Assembly (NCBI RefSeq): GCF_024623725.1
Contig: NZ_JANKHG010000017.1
Location: forward strand, 225,265-289,264
From: Limnobacter parvus
GTDB lineage: Bacteria; Pseudomonadota; Gammaproteobacteria; Burkholderiales; Burkholderiaceae_B
DNA: 64,000 bases
Reading direction: 5' to 3'
In this document: positions 42,993 through 52,889 of the stretch, in pieces
How the letters are laid out: each line of letters begins with the position of its first letter
Position numbering within the stretch: the stretch's first letter is position 1
The notes under the pieces: generated by a model
Database searches by the model: none
What the model saw: the letters and a program-made list of their open reading frames with translations, nothing else
Told to the model about the DNA's origin: nothing
Position numbers and translations under genes: made by a program

Positions 42993-44291
42993 TTAAAGTT
43001 TATAGCTGTCTTCTTGCACAATCTGCCAGCGTGTGCCGACTTTCATCCAGTACTGTTGTTTACGAACTTCACCTGACAACTTGTCTTCCTGTTTGAAGGA
43101 AATCAACATCATGTCCTTGTCGCTGGGGTAGCGCATTACCGTGAGGTCATCAATCGTGATCTTGCCGAATGATTTGCTGCCGATTTGGCTGCTTTGCTGC
43201 CATTCCACCAAGCCTTGTCCGTCAATTTTCACATTGCTTGCATAGTGATAAATTCCTTTAGAAAAACCTTTTTCCAAATCTTTTTTCCAGGTGTCGACCA
43301 TCCGCAGTGCAGCCTTGCGGTGGCTTTTCCACACATCAGCAGGCACAAAGTCCAGCTTCTCGCTGATCACCACCTGCGTGTTACCGATGTCAACAAAACG
43401 CTTCAGCGCCAACAGGTCTTCATTGGCCAACACCACACAGCCGTCGCTTGCCTTGGGTGGACGGCTTACATAATTTTTCGGCATGCCGTGCAGCCAAATT
43501 CCATGGCCAGTTTTGCCCAAGCGCTTGTCCCAGGCGTTGGGGTAGTCGATGGGCAGGGCAATCGGGCCGTAAAAATCGGTTAATTTCTCTTTGGGCAGCA
43601 ATTCAGTGATCGTGTAAACGCCAATCGGCGTGCGCTTGTCGCCCTCGCGTACCTTTACCGCGCCCATTTTTCCCTGAGACACATAAAAATCGGTCACCAG
43701 GCGGGGCTGCGGAAATGCATTTTCGTAAAGAAAAAGGCGAGAGCGTGTGGTGTCCACTAAAATAACGTAGCGCTGGTCATCATGAAGTTGCACCAACTCG
43801 GCGGGTAACAGGTCGCGCTGAGGACGGTCTTTCACCGCTTTGAAGCGGGCGATGGCCTCTTCACGCAATTCAACCAGGTCCTCCTGCTTCCCTTTTGGAA
43901 CGTTGGGCATGTCGCCGATGTTCTTAAGTGGTCGCCCCGCCTTAAGCGACAAAATATCGCCACGCAGCATGTGCCCCAAATGGAAGTTCGGGAACTCCGC
44001 AAGCAAGCGATCTGAAAGCTCAAGTGCTTTGTTCAACTCGTGGTTGCTAAGTGCGGTGTAAATTTCCTCAACTGCCGTGTCAATGACTGGCTTGTAAGAG
44101 GCCTGCTCGAACAATTTGCTAGCCAAAGAACTGGAGGAACTTTCAGCCGGGCTGCTGTACGCAGCCAAATTGAAGGAATCCGCCGGGCGGTCTTTTACGA
44201 AGGAGGGGGCTGCGGTGAATGTCCAAAACACCAAGGGTGCAACAATACGCAACCCTTTAAACACCCCACGAAGCCCACTTCTTGAAAACAT
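42993..44291 (-). CDS. L,D-transpeptidase (YkuD domain) family protein
   Basis: This 432-residue envelope protein has an N-terminal signal or anchor segment (about 10-30), a helical region with TPR-like character (about 70-160) and a YkuD domain. The catalytic motif is in [11 protein letters not shown] and [11 protein letters not shown], with the nucleophilic Cys. The C-terminal 110 residues (from about [16 protein letters not shown]) look like an NTF2-like fold and seem related to the end of the neighbouring TPR protein. The likely role is peptidoglycan cross-linking or attachment. The start abuts the TPR gene stop. Confidence 0.9.
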   Translation of the reverse strand: MFSRSGLRGVFKGLRIVAPLVFWTFTAAPSFVKDRPADSFNLAAYSSPAESSSSSLASKLFEQASYKPVIDTAVEEIYTALSNHELNKALELSDRLLAEFPNFHLGHMLRGDILSLKAGRPLKNIGDMPNVPKGKQEDLVELREEAIARFKAVKDRPQRDLLPAELVQLHDDQRYVILVDTTRSRLFLYENAFPQPRLVTDFYVSQGKMGAVKVREGDKRTPIGVYTITELLPKEKLTDFYGPIALPIDYPNAWDKRLGKTGHGIWLHGMPKNYVSRPPKASDGCVVLANEDLLALKRFVDIGNTQVVISEKLDFVPADVWKSHRKAALRMVDTWKKDLEKGFSKGIYHYASNVKIDGQGLVEWQQSSQIGSKSFGKITIDDLTVMRYPSDKDMMLISFKQEDKLSGEVRKQQYWMKVGTRWQIVQEDSYKL

Positions 44292-45431
44292 TTAGCCGCC
44301 CACCTGTTCAGTGGTAATTTTCCAGGTGCCATTCTCTTGTTTCATGGTCAGCGTTTTGGTTGACACATTGTTCAAGCGGTTGGAAAAGTAACTTTGTTTG
44401 AATTTTACGACAGCCTGGTTGCCAGTGATGGTAATCAAAGGATTTTCCACGACCACGCGAATGGTTTCCTTGCCCACAATGCGTTGCTCTCGCATTTTTT
44501 CCCAGTTGGCTCGGCTCATCTTGCCTGGGGTGTCGAAGTCTTTGCTGTAAGCGCCGAGATAACCCGCCATGTTTTGGTCAGTCCAAGCCTTGGCCCACGC
44601 TTCAACTGCGGCCAGCACGTCGCGATCCATTCCAATTGTATTGGTCTTGGATTCAGCCGGCTGGCTGGCCGTAATGGCTGGTTGGGCAGGTGTTGGCGCA
44701 GGTTTGCTTGGCGCAACAGCAACAACTGGTGGCGCCACAACCACTGGGGGCGGTGGTGTAACCGCAGGGGCGGGTTTGGGCTCAACTGCAGCAGGTTTTG
44801 TTTCAACTGGTGCAGGCTTAGGGGTGGGCGCCGGGGTGACGGGTGCAGGAACCACCGCTGCCACTGCGATAGCTTCAGGCTTACCAGCGATCAAGTTGCG
44901 TACAAGCGATAGCTTGGTTTGTGCGGTTGAATTGCGGCCGTCTAACTGTAAGGCTTTGTCGTAAGATTGACTGGCCAATTTTGCGTATACATCGCCCAGG
45001 TTTTCGTGGGCAGTGGCATAGCTGGGGTGGGTGCGAATCGCCATCTCAAGCGATTCACGGGCTTTTTCGTATTCACCACGGCCTGCGTACAGCACAGCGA
45101 GGTTGTTGTAGGGTTCAGGCAACTCGGGGAAGTCTTCAGTCAGTTTTGTGAAAACAGTGATGGCTTCACCGGTTTTGTTGCGCTCAGTCAAAATCAAACC
45201 CTTCAAAAAGCGCATTTGCGCGTCATTGGGGCGATTGGCCAAATAAGCGTCAGCGCGCGCTTGTGCCTGCTCAAACTGGCTTCTTTGAATGAGTTTGGAT
45301 ACTTCATCCGCTTCGTCTGCATGGCTGGGTGCGCCGGCGAAGGCCAGGCCCGCCAGTGCGAACAGAAGCGCGTATTTGCTTTTCTGAAATTTGCCACTGA
45401 TTGATGACGTGATTGTTTTTTTGTCCTGCAT
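44292..45431 (-). CDS. TPR protein with proline-rich linker and NTF2-like C-terminal domain
   Basis: The product (about 379 residues) has a signal peptide ending near APSHADE and then tetratricopeptide repeats (about 40-165). After these comes a long Pro/Ala/Val linker (about 185-265) and a C-terminal domain of about 110 residues with VEAWAKAWTDQNMAGYL and WKITTEQ. It resembles Cds6-type partners of L,D-transpeptidases. I chose the ATG at 45431, with AAAGG upstream; two earlier in-frame ATGs (45491, 45464) have no site. It is the first of three envelope genes on the minus strand and is divergent from cysS. Confidence 0.85.
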   Translation of the reverse strand: MQDKKTITSSISGKFQKSKYALLFALAGLAFAGAPSHADEADEVSKLIQRSQFEQAQARADAYLANRPNDAQMRFLKGLILTERNKTGEAITVFTKLTEDFPELPEPYNNLAVLYAGRGEYEKARESLEMAIRTHPSYATAHENLGDVYAKLASQSYDKALQLDGRNSTAQTKLSLVRNLIAGKPEAIAVAAVVPAPVTPAPTPKPAPVETKPAAVEPKPAPAVTPPPPVVVAPPVVAVAPSKPAPTPAQPAITASQPAESKTNTIGMDRDVLAAVEAWAKAWTDQNMAGYLGAYSKDFDTPGKMSRANWEKMREQRIVGKETIRVVVENPLITITGNQAVVKFKQSYFSNRLNNVSTKTLTMKQENGTWKITTEQVGG

Positions 45432-45622
45432 TCGGTTGCGCCTTTGCGGGGTTACCCGTTTCATCTGATTGGTAGGGAAAAACTCGATCATGCGTAATGA
45501 TATACTCGACCGCTATTGTAGCAAGCCCCAGAGCGGGTTGGCTTCTGAACAGGGTTTCCTGTCGAATCCTGTTTCAGATTGTACCGTTTTGACCGGCCAA
45601 GGCCGCTTTTTTTCTGAGCCCA

Positions 45623-47029
45623 ATGAAATCGTCTCTCCAAATTTACAATTCAATTCTAAGGAAAAAGCAGGCTTTTTCGCCTCTTGATCCTCAGAACATC
45701 CGAATGTACGTGTGTGGCATGACAGTGTATGACTTCTGCCATTTGGGTCATGCCCGTGTCATGGTGGTTTTCGACTTGTTAAAGCGCTGGCTTCGGGCCT
45801 CGGGTTACCCGGTAACCTATGTGCGCAATATCACCGACATTGATGACAAAATTATTCGTCGCGCAGTTGAGAACGGTGAAAGCATCCGTTCGTTGACCGA
45901 CCGCTTTATTGCCGCCATGCATGAAGACGCAGATGCCTTGGGCATTGAGCGCCCTGACCATGAACCACGTGCCACCGAGTATGTGGCAGAAATGCAGGAA
46001 ATGATCCACACCTTGATGAATAAAAGGCTGGCGTATCGGGATGATTCGGGCGATGTGAACTTTGCAGTGCGCGCCTTTCCGGATTATGGCCGCCTTTCGG
46101 GCAAAAGCCTCGATGAACTGCGGGCAGGCGAAAGGGTGGGTGTTTCTGGCAGCAAAAATGACCCACTCGACTTTGTGTTGTGGAAAAGTGCCAAGGCTGA
46201 TGAGCCTGCGGATGCAAAGTGGGATTCCGATTTCGGCTCAGGCCGCCCTGGTTGGCACATTGAATGTTCTGCCATGAGCTGCAAGTTGCTGGGCAACACC
46301 TTCGATATTCACGGTGGTGGGGCCGACTTGCAGTTTCCCCACCATGAAAACGAGATTGCGCAAAGTGTAGGTGCGACGGGCGAAAGCTTTGCCCAGTACT
46401 GGATGCACAATGGTTTCGTGCGCGTTGAAAACAATGGGCAGTCGGAAAAAATGTCGAAATCGCTGAATAATTTCTTCACGATTCGCGACATATTGAAGGT
46501 GTACGACGCTGAAGTGGTGCGCTTTTTCATTCTGCGCGCTCAGTACCGCAGCCAGCTGACTTATTCGGAAGGCCATGTTCAGGATGCGAAAGCGGCTTTG
46601 GGCCGTTTGTACACGGCAGTAGGCAATACCCAGGCAGCAAGCCGGATTGACTGGAGTCAAGAGTTTGAGGGCCGTTTTGCCGAGGCCATGAACGACGACA
46701 TGAACACGCCAATTGCTGTGTCGGTGTTATTTGAAATGGCCAACGAGGTTAACCGCACCACTGACTCTGCATTGGCCGCACGCTTGAAAGCACTGGCGCA
46801 GGTCTTGGGTTTGCTGGGTCGTACCGCTGAAGCATTTCAAAAGGCTGAGGTAGGCGAACAGGCCAGCGCACTGGACGAAATTGGTATTCAAGCCCTGATC
46901 GACGCGCGAACGCAAGCCAAGGCGGACCGCGATTTTTCCAAGGCCGATGCCATTCGCCAACAGTTGCTGGACCTGGGCGTGGTGTTGGAAGACAAGCGCG
47001 GCGGTGCAACCGAATGGCGGCGGGCCTGA
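45623..47029 (+). CDS. cysS: Cysteinyl-tRNA synthetase
   Basis: This 468-residue class I synthetase charges tRNA-Cys. The zinc ligand and HIGH-type motif are in [17 protein letters not shown], with later zinc ligands in WHIECSAM and [14 protein letters not shown] is exact in [11 protein letters not shown]. The 130-base upstream gap to the TPR gene must hold both promoters; I see no T-box. It overlaps the glycosylase gene by 16 bases. Confidence 0.97.
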   Translation: MKSSLQIYNSILRKKQAFSPLDPQNIRMYVCGMTVYDFCHLGHARVMVVFDLLKRWLRASGYPVTYVRNITDIDDKIIRRAVENGESIRSLTDRFIAAMHEDADALGIERPDHEPRATEYVAEMQEMIHTLMNKRLAYRDDSGDVNFAVRAFPDYGRLSGKSLDELRAGERVGVSGSKNDPLDFVLWKSAKADEPADAKWDSDFGSGRPGWHIECSAMSCKLLGNTFDIHGGGADLQFPHHENEIAQSVGATGESFAQYWMHNGFVRVENNGQSEKMSKSLNNFFTIRDILKVYDAEVVRFFILRAQYRSQLTYSEGHVQDAKAALGRLYTAVGNTQAASRIDWSQEFEGRFAEAMNDDMNTPIAVSVLFEMANEVNRTTDSALAARLKALAQVLGLLGRTAEAFQKAEVGEQASALDEIGIQALIDARTQAKADRDFSKADAIRQQLLDLGVVLEDKRGGATEWRRA

Positions 47030-47667
47030 AGTTGAATCATGACGTCCAAGCTCCGGCCTACTGGCAAGAGGCTTGCGAGGCGCTTGTTTTGCGTAGCCCC
47101 GTGTGGGCGGAATTGGTCAATCGCTACCCGGAACGGGCACTTCGTTCGCGTGGCGCACCTTTCGAGACCATGTTGAGGTCTTTGACCGGGCAGCAAATTT
47201 CCGTGAAGGCCGCCGAAGCAGTGTGGGCACGTATGGTGGATGCATTGAATGGCAGGATTGCCAGTGATGTTGTACTAGCCCTTCCTGATGACACCTTAAA
47301 AGCCGCCGGGCTTTCAAGACAAAAAATTGCGTACGCGCGTGCTTTGAGTGAATTTGAACAAACTGGCGGCTTAAAACTTGAGTTGCTCGAGAGCATGAAT
47401 GACGATGCTTGTATCAAACACCTTTGTGAAATCAAAGGTGTAGGCCCATGGACTGCACAAATGTTCCTGATGTTTTGTTTGCGCAGACCCAACGTTTGGC
47501 CTGTGGATGACATCGGCGTGCAACGCGGTATCTCGCGTCAATTTTTCGAAGGTGAGCCCATCGGGCCTAAAGAAGCACTACAATTCGGGGAAAAATTACA
47601 ACCTTGGCGCACTGTGGCAGCGTGGTATTTGTGGCGCAGCCTCGACCCAGCCGTTGTGGACTACTAA
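47014..47667 (+). CDS. DNA-3-methyladenine glycosylase (AlkA-type HhH-GPD)
   Basis: This 217-residue glycosylase removes alkylated bases. The helix-hairpin-helix is [15 protein letters not shown], followed by the GPD region with the catalytic Asp in [25 protein letters not shown] is also typical. It lacks the N-terminal domain of E. coli AlkA and the C-terminal iron-sulfur Cys of Nth. It starts inside the end of cysS, so translation is probably coupled. Confidence 0.93.
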   Translation: MAAGLKLNHDVQAPAYWQEACEALVLRSPVWAELVNRYPERALRSRGAPFETMLRSLTGQQISVKAAEAVWARMVDALNGRIASDVVLALPDDTLKAAGLSRQKIAYARALSEFEQTGGLKLELLESMNDDACIKHLCEIKGVGPWTAQMFLMFCLRRPNVWPVDDIGVQRGISRQFFEGEPIGPKEALQFGEKLQPWRTVAAWYLWRSLDPAVVDY

Positions 47668-47676
47668 GAGAGCCTC

Positions 47677-48639
47677 ATGAAGCAAACATTTCTGGATTTC
47701 GAAGCGCCGATTGCCGAACTGAAAGGCAAAATAGACGAGCTGAGACTTGTACAAGACGGCTCGGCCGTGGATTTGTCGGAAGAAATTCGGCGCCTAGAAG
47801 GCAAAAGCGACACGCTGACCAAGGACCTGTACAGCAAATTGACCCCTTGGCAAGTATCGCAAGTGGCGCGCCACCCCCAGCGCCCCTACACGCTCGACTA
47901 CATTGCCCATGCATTCACCGATTTTCACGAGTTACACGGCGATCGCCATTTTGCCGACGACCCTTCCATCGTAGGTGGTTTGGCGCGTTTGGACGGCGAA
48001 AGCGTGATGGTGATTGGCCACCAAAAAGGCCGTGATGTAAAAGAGCGAACTTTGCGCAATTTCGGCATGCCGCGGCCCGAAGGCTATCGCAAGGCTTTGC
48101 GACTGATGAAAACCGCAGAGAAATTCGGCATTCCGATTGTAACTTTGGTTGATACCCCGGGCGCTTACCCTGGCATTGACGCTGAAGAACGTGGTCAATC
48201 TGAGGCCATCGGCCGTAATCTGATTGAAATGGCGCAAATTCAAGTGCCCATCGTAAGCGCCATTATTGGTGAGGGTGGTTCAGGCGGTGCTTTGGCGTTG
48301 GCAGTGGCCGACCATGTGATCATGATGGAAAACGCAACTTATTCCGTGATTTCACCAGAGGGTTGTGCATCCATCTTGTGGCGCAGTGCAGAGAGAGCAT
48401 CCGATGCCGCAGCGGCTTTGGGCATTACCGCGAAGCGTTTGCGCGAACTGGGTTTGATTCAGGAAATCGTGAAGGAAAGTTTTGGCGGAGCGCATCGCGA
48501 CCATGCTCAAACAGCGAATAACCTGAAAACCTCGATCCGGGCTGCATTGAATATGCTGGTCTCGTACAAACCGAAGACTTTGCTGGATGCCCGCCACGAT
48601 CGCTTGATGAGCTACGGCCATTTCAAGGTGAACAAGTAA
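47677..48639 (+). CDS. accA: Acetyl-CoA carboxylase carboxyltransferase subunit alpha
   Basis: This 320-residue subunit transfers CO2 from carboxybiotin to acetyl-CoA to make malonyl-CoA. Hallmarks are [44 protein letters not shown] and [15 protein letters not shown]. It lies between the glycosylase and tilS genes, an order found in other Burkholderiales. The tilS start follows its stop directly. Confidence 0.97.
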   Translation: MKQTFLDFEAPIAELKGKIDELRLVQDGSAVDLSEEIRRLEGKSDTLTKDLYSKLTPWQVSQVARHPQRPYTLDYIAHAFTDFHELHGDRHFADDPSIVGGLARLDGESVMVIGHQKGRDVKERTLRNFGMPRPEGYRKALRLMKTAEKFGIPIVTLVDTPGAYPGIDAEERGQSEAIGRNLIEMAQIQVPIVSAIIGEGGSGGALALAVADHVIMMENATYSVISPEGCASILWRSAERASDAAAALGITAKRLRELGLIQEIVKESFGGAHRDHAQTANNLKTSIRAALNMLVSYKPKTLLDARHDRLMSYGHFKVNK

Positions 48640-49632
48640 TTGAAACAGTCGCTTGAAGCCTTTCTAAGCGACGTCAAACACCACGCCCCGTTGCCTGCCT
48701 GTTTCGTGGTGGGGTATTCCGGTGGGGCGGATTCTACGGTGCTGCTGCATGCTCTGCATGCCCTGGGCGTACCCGTTCACGCGCTGCACGTAAACCACCA
48801 AATTCAAGAACATGCCAATGAATGGGAATTGCATTGCAAAACCCAGTGCGAGCGAATGGGCGTACCCTTTACTGCCTTGCGTGTGAACGTAGAGCCCGGT
48901 GACTTGGGGCTGGAAGGCCAAGCCCGTTTGGTGCGCTACCGCGCCATGTTCGACTGGATGAAATCACAAGGGCACTCCGTGTTGTTGTGTGCCCACCATC
49001 TGGATGACCAACTGGAAACTGTGTTGCTTCAATTGCTGCGCGGGTCGGGTTTACGGGGTGTGGGCGGCATGCGCCCCATTGGCCCGGTTGGTGTTGACCG
49101 CCACCTTCACCCGGAAATTATTTTGGGCCGGCCGCTATTAAACTGCAGCAAAACAAGCTTGCTTGAATATGCAAAGCAAAACAAGCTAGAACACATTGAA
49201 GACCCCAGTAACGATGACACCAGCTTGCGCCGCAACTGGGTGCGGCATGCGTTGCTGCCCAAGCTTGAAGAACACTTTCCGCAAAGCCCAAAGGCACTTT
49301 TACAACTGGCCGAGCATTTTCAGGCACACTATTCAAACGAAGATTTACACACCGAGGCCTGTGCGCCGCATGTGGTTTCAGCTGCGGGCGAATTGCAGCT
49401 GATTCCATGGCGTGAACTGGATGAATCGCTTCAGTTAACCATGCTTCGGCATTGGTTGTTGGGGCAGGGTGTGCGCTGCGGCAAGTTGAAGTTAATTGAG
49501 TTGGCGCGTCAACTGCGCATTAACAAAGGCGGCGTTCGCGAAGTGAAACAGGGCTGGCATGTGAAGGTAAGTCGCCAACAGGCCATTCTGGTACAAGGCC
49601 AAACAAAGGAAATACGTGTTGAACAGCAATGA
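48640..49632 (+). CDS. tilS: tRNA(Ile)-lysidine synthase
   Basis: This 330-residue enzyme places lysidine on the wobble C of tRNA-Ile(CAU). The PP-loop motif is YSGGADSTVLLHAL, and LLCAHHLDDQLETVLLQLLRGSGL is a further family mark. It is shorter than E. coli TilS (about 430), with a reduced C-terminal part. The start is TTG directly after the accA stop, so it depends on coupling. It overlaps the exonuclease gene by 17 bases. Confidence 0.94.
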   Translation: MKQSLEAFLSDVKHHAPLPACFVVGYSGGADSTVLLHALHALGVPVHALHVNHQIQEHANEWELHCKTQCERMGVPFTALRVNVEPGDLGLEGQARLVRYRAMFDWMKSQGHSVLLCAHHLDDQLETVLLQLLRGSGLRGVGGMRPIGPVGVDRHLHPEIILGRPLLNCSKTSLLEYAKQNKLEHIEDPSNDDTSLRRNWVRHALLPKLEEHFPQSPKALLQLAEHFQAHYSNEDLHTEACAPHVVSAAGELQLIPWRELDESLQLTMLRHWLLGQGVRCGKLKLIELARQLRINKGGVREVKQGWHVKVSRQQAILVQGQTKEIRVEQQ

Positions 49633-50548
49633 ATTGAATAACAACATTGACCCGGAAACAGTCGCCCAGTGGCTTGAAAGCACCGGCAATTACAAGATAC
49701 TGCGCCGCATACAAATGCAGGAAAATTTTGGCGGGCAAATCAACAGCCCGGTGAAAGTACTGGTGGTGGACACGGAAACCACAGGTCTTGATTACGCCAC
49801 AAGTGAAGTGATTGAGGTGGGCGCGTTGCTGCTTGAGGTAGACCAGGACACCGGTGAAATAGGCGCGGTGCTGGGCAGTTTTGGTGGGCTTGAAGAGCCC
49901 AAAGTACCAATAAGCGCCGAGAATTCTGCCATTCATGGCATCACCAATGAAATGGTGAAAGGCCAGCGATTTGATGAAAATGCGTTGAAAGAATTGTGTG
50001 ACAAGGCAGCTTTGTTCGTGGCCCACAATGCCGCCTTCGACAAACCCTTCATGTTGCGCCGGTTTCCGTGGTTAAACAAATCCATATGGGCCTGCACCTT
50101 CCGCGAACTGCCTTGGACTCAGGAAAGCTACTCGGGTCGAAAGCTTGAATATTTGTTGTCGGATTGCGGCTATTTTCACGGCGCGCACCGGGCGGTGGAA
50201 GACTGCAATGCTTTGGCCCATGTGCTGGCGCAGCCTTTGAAAACTTCCCAACGCATGCCGTTTCAAGTGTTGTTCGACAGCGCAAATGAGTCCATCTTTC
50301 AAATTGCCGCACTGAAAGCGCCTTTCGAGAAGAAAGACTTTTTAAAGTCCAAGGGCTTTAGATGGAACCCGGACGACCGCGTGTGGGAATTCGAAGCTGT
50401 GGGTTTTTCAGAGGGCAAAGAAGTGATTGAGTGGTTGCGTGAACAGGTTTACTGCACCACCGGAAAAATCATGTTGGGCTTTCGTATTCAGGCTGGTGTG
50501 GATCGTTATTCTGGCACCGAGTTAAAGCAGCAGTTCAAAGAGGTGTAA
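49616..50548 (+). CDS. DEDDh-family 3'-5' exonuclease
   Basis: This 310-residue protein has the DnaQ-like exonuclease domain at about 45-215: Exo I in VVDTETTGLD (D52, E54), Exo II in FVAHNAAFDKPFM and Exo III in GAHRAVEDCNAL (DEDDh type). The 90 C-terminal residues (from about KDFLKSKGFRWNPDDRVW) are a separate domain found with such exonucleases. Starts GTG 49616 and TTG 49619 both lie after AAAGGA. It overlaps tilS and is 3 bases from the helicase gene, which suggests a linked DNA-repair role. Confidence 0.9.
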   Translation: MLNSNELNNNIDPETVAQWLESTGNYKILRRIQMQENFGGQINSPVKVLVVDTETTGLDYATSEVIEVGALLLEVDQDTGEIGAVLGSFGGLEEPKVPISAENSAIHGITNEMVKGQRFDENALKELCDKAALFVAHNAAFDKPFMLRRFPWLNKSIWACTFRELPWTQESYSGRKLEYLLSDCGYFHGAHRAVEDCNALAHVLAQPLKTSQRMPFQVLFDSANESIFQIAALKAPFEKKDFLKSKGFRWNPDDRVWEFEAVGFSEGKEVIEWLREQVYCTTGKIMLGFRIQAGVDRYSGTELKQQFKEV

Positions 50549-50551
50549 AGC

Positions 50552-52231
50552 GTGCCCGCCAAGGTTTACCCCACAGACACCAGTGAAATGGCACTTGACG
50601 GTGCGCAGGCCCGGGAACGCGATGTGTTGCTGCAGTTGCAGGCCGACCTGCCTGAAAACTACACGGTTTACCACGGCATTCATTGGTCGCGCATTGAACA
50701 TGGGCTGACTGTAACCGGGCGCATTCAATTTTTGGTGCTGGGCCCCAGTGGCATTGTGTACAGCATTTTGATGAAAACCGGTTTGATGAAGCTGGACCAG
50801 GGCCGCGTGATCAAACAGCTTGGTGAGCAACGGCAAGACGTATTCAACGCCTTGGCCGAGCAGGGCGCCTTGCTGAGTCAAAAATTCAAGCAGCAACACC
50901 AGGGCACTTTGCGCATCGAACCCATTTTTTATTGCCCCGATTTCACCGTGCCAGACGCAAGCGGTTTGACCGTGAACGCAGAGCGCGTAGTTGACGCGCG
51001 GCACAAAAATGAATTGGCCGCCTTGATTCAAGCAATCGACTTGAGTACAGATTTATTCAGCAGCCACCCCGACACCAAACCAATTCATTCTTTCCTGTGT
51101 AATGAGTTAAATTTGGTGCCTGAAGTGGGGGCTTTGTCGCAAGCTGCGGAAACCTTGGTCACCCGACTTTCACATGGTCTGGAGCAATGGGTGGCGCGCC
51201 TTAGTTTCGAGCCTTTTCGATTGCGAGTTACCGGCACTGCAGGCAGCGGAAAATCGCAGCTGGCCTTCAGTGAATTGCAACGCAACCACCGATTGAAGGC
51301 CCGAACGCTGTACGTGTGTTACAACCGCCCGCTTTCGTCGCACATGGCGAAGCAGGTTCGCGACGCAAACTTGATGGGCGCAGCGGTATTTAATTTCCAC
51401 GCACTGTGCGACCGAATGCTGAGGGATGCGGGCCAAGAGGTGGATTATTCCGCACCGGGCGTGTTTGGGCGTTTGGCCGAACAGGTGTTGGCCACCTCCC
51501 TTGATAAGCGTTGGGTGTTTGATTCAATCGTGGTGGACGAAGGTCAGGATTTTGACCAAAGCTGGCTGCCCGTACTACAGCGGTGTTCGCATTCTGGTAC
51601 CCGTTGGTTGTGGCTGGAAGACCCGATCCAGAACCTGTATGCCAAACCCGCGGTTAGCTTGCCCGGCTGGGTCAGTTTGCACACGCCCATGAATTATCGA
51701 AACCCAAAGCGTGTGGTGCAGGCCTTGCAATTGGTGCAGCATGAGTTCAAGTTCGAATCGCCGCTTAACCTTGATGTGGAAGCCGCATGCCCGCTGGAAG
51801 GTTTGCCGCTGGAATTTTTTGAGTACAGCGACGACGAGGGCTTGCTAAGCCAAACTGCCAAGGCAATCACTGCCTGTTTGCGCCATGGTTTTACACGCGA
51901 CAAAATCGCGGTGCTCAGCATGCGTGGTCATGAAAAATCAAAGGTGCTGGCACAACCCAGCCTTGGGCCCCACAGCCTGCGGCATTTTACAGGTCGGTAT
52001 GATGAGCATGGCAGCCAGATATTCACTGAGGGCAATGTGCATGCTGAATCGGTTTATCGTTTCAAGGGGCAATCAGCCCAGGCCGTGGTGGTCACCGAGC
52101 TTGCATTTGAAGAATTCAATGAAGCCGATTTCAGAAAGCTTTTTGTGGCCATGACACGGGCCAAATTGCTGTTGGTGTTCGTGGGGCATGCAGACACATT
52201 GCAGCGCTTGAAAAGTGCAGCGCATTCATGA
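50552..52231 (+). CDS. SF1 (UvrD-like) helicase with degenerate NERD-like N-terminal domain
   Basis: The 559-residue product has an N-terminal region (about 15-130) that resembles a NERD nuclease-related domain, then a short UvrD-type ATPase: Walker A GTAGSGKS (about 228-235), motif II VVDEGQDF, motif III WLWLEDPIQNLY, MNYRNPKRVV, motif V ESVYRFKGQSAQ and motif VI VAMTRAKLLL. In the NERD part the usual acidic residues appear as Q59 and L73. The start is GTG. It probably works with the exonuclease encoded just upstream. Confidence 0.87.
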   Translation: MPAKVYPTDTSEMALDGAQARERDVLLQLQADLPENYTVYHGIHWSRIEHGLTVTGRIQFLVLGPSGIVYSILMKTGLMKLDQGRVIKQLGEQRQDVFNALAEQGALLSQKFKQQHQGTLRIEPIFYCPDFTVPDASGLTVNAERVVDARHKNELAALIQAIDLSTDLFSSHPDTKPIHSFLCNELNLVPEVGALSQAAETLVTRLSHGLEQWVARLSFEPFRLRVTGTAGSGKSQLAFSELQRNHRLKARTLYVCYNRPLSSHMAKQVRDANLMGAAVFNFHALCDRMLRDAGQEVDYSAPGVFGRLAEQVLATSLDKRWVFDSIVVDEGQDFDQSWLPVLQRCSHSGTRWLWLEDPIQNLYAKPAVSLPGWVSLHTPMNYRNPKRVVQALQLVQHEFKFESPLNLDVEAACPLEGLPLEFFEYSDDEGLLSQTAKAITACLRHGFTRDKIAVLSMRGHEKSKVLAQPSLGPHSLRHFTGRYDEHGSQIFTEGNVHAESVYRFKGQSAQAVVVTELAFEEFNEADFRKLFVAMTRAKLLLVFVGHADTLQRLKSAAHS

Positions 52232-52265
52232 TGATGCGGTGCGGTTTAGCACGTTCAACAGAACT

Positions 52266-52760
52266 TTACTGCTGAACCTTCCACATTCCTTTGCTGGGCG
52301 AGCACATCTCTCCCCGAAATTTTTTCTTCTCTCCATTTACGATGGTGACGCCAAGGTAGGTGCGGCATGTATCGGATTTCGCACCTGGTGACAGATAAAC
52401 ACCCACTCCATTCACTGGATTTAACCACCGTACCGCCTGGCCAGAAGGCACCAGCTCCATGGTGTGACCGAAACAATGGGAATCCACAGCAACGGCGTCG
52501 ACCAATTCAGATTCAGGGAAAATGGTTCTGAATGCTTCGCTGGATTCCACATAAGCCATCAGCTGAGTCGCGGTGCCTTTCATGGCTTCATTGTGCACCA
52601 GCTTGGCCTCACACTGCCCGCGCAATACACCGAAGTCGCTGTTCCATCCTTTGCCGGTGTAGCCGATAAAATTCTTCGCATTTGCGACTTGAATCGGCAA
52701 AGCCGACAGCAGCGCAAACAGGCAAAGAACAGTATTAAGGCGTACTTTGGCTATTGGCAT
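52266..52760 (-). CDS. Secreted protein with 17-kDa surface-antigen-like C-terminus
   Basis: The 164-residue product has a signal peptide (about 1-27) ending at VANA. The C-terminal third, with VRWLNPVNGVGVYLSPG, TCRTYLGVTIVNGEKKKFRG and CSPSKGMWKV, resembles the last domain of rickettsial 17-kDa surface antigen-type proteins, including the paired Cys. The N-terminal part is not recognised. I chose the ATG at 52760, which puts the signal peptide first. The longer frame reading to 52901 overlaps the start of the acyl-CoA synthetase gene. Confidence 0.7.
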   Translation of the reverse strand: MPIAKVRLNTVLCLFALLSALPIQVANAKNFIGYTGKGWNSDFGVLRGQCEAKLVHNEAMKGTATQLMAYVESSEAFRTIFPESELVDAVAVDSHCFGHTMELVPSGQAVRWLNPVNGVGVYLSPGAKSDTCRTYLGVTIVNGEKKKFRGEMCSPSKGMWKVQQ

Positions 52761-52889
52761 GGAGAAATACTTAACTGAGCATCGTGATGACATTGATAAA
52801 AACGGTGTGCACGCGTGTTTCGTTGACCCGTTGAGTGTATCTTTTTCTGTATAAAAAAACATGAGAAAAAGCCCGGGAGGCGGCACAAA

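Noticed and set aside
44690-44880. Repetitive Pro/Ala/Val coding tract in the TPR protein gene
   Set aside because: It is a low-complexity linker, not a true tandem DNA repeat, and such linkers are ordinary in envelope proteins.
47604-48035. Open frame of 143 codons on the plus strand across the glycosylase end and accA start
   Set aside because: It is in a different frame from both real genes and its product is low-complexity and Arg-rich.
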